64,000 nucleotides of DNA from Heyndrickxia sporothermodurans (GTDB lineage Bacteria > Bacillota > Bacilli > Bacillales > Bacillaceae_C): assembly GCA_016756695.1 (NCBI GenBank), contig CP066701.1, positions 1,888,001 through 1,952,000 on the forward strand, given 5' to 3'. Shown piece by piece: positions 61,204 through 64,000 of this stretch. Positions within the stretch are counted from its first letter, which is position 1. Every line of letters starts with the position of its first letter. The translations under genes and the position numbers were made by a program. The notes under the pieces are model-generated. The model did not search any database. It had not been told where the DNA came from and worked only from the letters and a program-made list of their open reading frames with translations.

Positions 61204-63123
61204 ATGAAATATGAACAACTAGCTAAAGACATTATTGAAAATGTTGGCGGCAAGGAAAATGTAAATAGTGTTGTCCATTGCATTACCCGTTTGCGCTTTA
61301 AGTTAAAAGACGAGAGTAAAGCAAATACAGATGTTCTGAAAAATATGGAAGGCGTCGTTACGGTCATGAAAAGCGGTGGTCAATATCAAGTGGTCATCGG
61401 AAATCATGTGCCAGATGTGTATAAAACAGTTGTTGAAATTGGTGGTTTTCAAAACCAATCACCCGTCGAAGAGGATGGGGAAAAGAAAAAGCAAGGCGTA
61501 TTTAATAGCTTTATCGATATCATTTCCGGTATCTTTACTCCGACATTAGGAGTATTAGCGGCAACAGGGATGATTAAAGGGTTTAACTCCTTATTTGTCG
61601 CATTAGGTTGGTTTAGTGATAAATCTGGAACATATCAAATTCTAAATGCAGTTGGGGATGCGTTGTTCTACTTCTTCCCAATCTTCCTTGGCTTTACGGC
61701 AATGAAAAAGTTCGGCGGAAATCACTTTATCGGAATGGCGATAGGGGCTGCGTTAGTCTATCCAACGCTATCGGGGTTAATGGCTGGTGATCCGTTATAC
61801 ACCTTATTTGCAGGAACGATGTTTGAATCACCAGTCCATATAACGTTTCTAGGAATTCCGGTTATTTTAATGACTTATTCTTCATCGGTTATTCCAATTA
61901 TTATTTCTACCTATGTTGCAGCGAAATTAGAAAATTGGTTGAAAAAGGTTATTCCTGATGTTGTAAAAATGTTTTTAGTTCCATTTTTCACATTGCTTAT
62001 CATTGTCCCACTTACATTCATTGTCATTGGACCAATTGCGACATGGGCAGGACAGCTTATCGGACAACTAACACTTTGGTTAATTGGTTTAAGTCCAATT
62101 ATAGCAGGGGTCTTTCTTGGAGCATTCTGGCAAGTATTTGTTATCTTTGGTTTACATTGGGGTCTTATCCCGATTGCGATTAATAATATAATGGTCATGG
62201 GTCAAGATACAATCTTGTCATTAATTTTTGCCGCTTCCTTTGCACAGATTGGTGCTGTTCTCGGGGTTTGGCTTAAAACGAAGGACAAAAAATTAAAATC
62301 ATTAAGTATTCCAGCGTTTATTTCGGGAATTTTTGGTGTGACAGAGCCAGCGATTTATGGGATTACACTTCCAAAGAAAAAGCCGTTTATTATTAGCTGT
62401 ATTGGAGCAGGTATCGGTGGAGGAATTATCGGTGCATTTAAAACAAAAACCTATATGATGGGAGGATTAGGGATTTTCTCCATCCCAAGCTTTATTCATC
62501 CTAAGGAAGGGCTTACTATTGGACTTTGGGGAGCAATTCTTGGAGCTGTAGCAGCATTCATTCTAGGTTTTATTCTAACTTCACTATTTGGCGGAAAAGA
62601 TAAAAAGTCTGAGGAAACTGTAGAAGCACCGAAGACTCAGCAGGAAAAACAAGAGGTAAGTCATTTGAAAAACGAAATCATTTCAAGCCCATTTAATGGC
62701 GAAGTAAAACCTTTATCCGAGCTAAAAGATGCCGCTTTTGCATCTGGAGCACTTGGAAAGGGTGTAGCGATAGAACCGTCAGAAGGTAAATTAGTTTCAC
62801 CTGTATCGGGTACCGTTTCAGCCTTATTTCCAACCAATCATGCGATTGGGATTACTACAGACGAAGGTGCAGAAATTTTAATCCATATTGGAATGGACAC
62901 TGTACAGTTGGAAGGGAAATACTTTTCTGCCCATACAACGCAAGGCGCTCGTGTTGAAAAGGGGCAACTGCTAATTGGGTTTGATCTAGACAAAATAAAA
63001 GAGGCAGGATTCTTATTAACAACACCAGTGGTTGTGACAAACCATAAGCACTACAATATAGTTGCAACGACTGGAAATCAAGTACATGTTGGTGACCAAT
63101 TGATCGAGTTACAGGTTAAATAA
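61204..63123 (+). CDS. bglP: Beta-glucoside-specific PTS transporter EIIBCA
   Basis: 639 residues from ATG 61204 (GAAGGAAGGG). EIIB comes first, with phospho-cysteine absent from its usual place: the loop reads NSVVHCITRLRFKLKD, where C is the phosphorylated residue. EIIC spans about 105-465 (FIDIISGIFTPTLGVLAATG, GFTAMKKFGGNHFIGMAIGA, FISGIFGVTEPAIYGITLPK). EIIA closes, with histidine in GAEILIHIGMDTVQLEGKYF. It imports and phosphorylates aryl-beta-glucosides or similar sugars. It is followed by bglH. Confidence 0.94.
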   Translation: MKYEQLAKDIIENVGGKENVNSVVHCITRLRFKLKDESKANTDVLKNMEGVVTVMKSGGQYQVVIGNHVPDVYKTVVEIGGFQNQSPVEEDGEKKKQGVFNSFIDIISGIFTPTLGVLAATGMIKGFNSLFVALGWFSDKSGTYQILNAVGDALFYFFPIFLGFTAMKKFGGNHFIGMAIGAALVYPTLSGLMAGDPLYTLFAGTMFESPVHITFLGIPVILMTYSSSVIPIIISTYVAAKLENWLKKVIPDVVKMFLVPFFTLLIIVPLTFIVIGPIATWAGQLIGQLTLWLIGLSPIIAGVFLGAFWQVFVIFGLHWGLIPIAINNIMVMGQDTILSLIFAASFAQIGAVLGVWLKTKDKKLKSLSIPAFISGIFGVTEPAIYGITLPKKKPFIISCIGAGIGGGIIGAFKTKTYMMGGLGIFSIPSFIHPKEGLTIGLWGAILGAVAAFILGFILTSLFGGKDKKSEETVEAPKTQQEKQEVSHLKNEIISSPFNGEVKPLSELKDAAFASGALGKGVAIEPSEGKLVSPVSGTVSALFPTNHAIGITTDEGAEILIHIGMDTVQLEGKYFSAHTTQGARVEKGQLLIGFDLDKIKEAGFLLTTPVVVTNHKHYNIVATTGNQVHVGDQLIELQVK

Positions 63124-64000
<877 letters not shown>

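Overview
The window is low-GC DNA from an endospore-forming Bacillaceae bacterium (Bacillus sensu lato). The evidence is strong AGGAGG-type ribosome binding sites, frequent TTG/GTG starts, intrinsic hairpin-plus-T terminators, CcpA cre sites, a PerR box, four YjcZ-type sporulation miniproteins, YmaF, CvfB, bacillopeptidase F and a LicT/BglP/BglH locus. Most genes are intact single genes or short operons. I cannot fix the species from the sequence alone.

Left part (1-17.8 kb). A cut-off membrane or secreted protein carries a cre site in its leader and faces a LuxR-type regulator. Next come a DUF1659/DUF2922/YvrJ cassette, an amidohydrolase, a dead fragment of a PTS sugar transporter and tRNA-Ser(CGA). 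A frameshifted ymaF, two YjcZ genes and an IS1182-type MITE follow. After these are an Lrp regulator facing an AhpD-like gene, a truncated isochorismatase, and a SasA/YwaC-like small alarmone synthetase preceded by a promoter with two perfect palindromic operators. A LiaI/PspA-type envelope-stress pair leads to an uncharacterised ascorbate-type PTS operon (PRD regulator, EIIA, EIIB, EIIC, SIS isomerase). An M50-like peptidase, an acyl-CoA dehydrogenase and two more YjcZ genes complete this part.

Mobile island (17.9-21.9 kb). An intact IS66-family element with a perfect 8-bp target duplication sits just upstream of a decayed IS1182/IS5-type transposase gene, probably inside that older element.

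Middle (22-44 kb). This holds a YdjO-like protein, a large secreted multidomain protein, cvfB, a lone TnpB without the usual zinc-finger cysteines, pepF, and a methyltransferase broken by a 5-bp tandem duplication. PerR-controlled katA, methionine gamma-lyase, a hydroxyacid dehydrogenase/Nudix pair, a DUF4097 protein, an MFS exporter and bpr follow. Two intergenic tandem arrays have a 52-bp period.

Right part (44-64 kb). hflX lies behind a structured leader with a 13-codon upstream ORF and two terminators, which is the layout of a ribosome-mediated attenuator. A YeiH/LysR pair is flanked by matching arrays of small palindromes. Further genes are a second heme O synthase-type gene, a free-standing DnaA domain I, a TPR gene whose start codon lies in a 52-bp repeat, an S66 peptidase, a nucleotidyltransferase, an LLM oxidoreductase and an AraC regulator. 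The window ends in licT-bglP-bglH, with three RAT/terminator modules and a cre-overlapped promoter. bglH runs off the window end.
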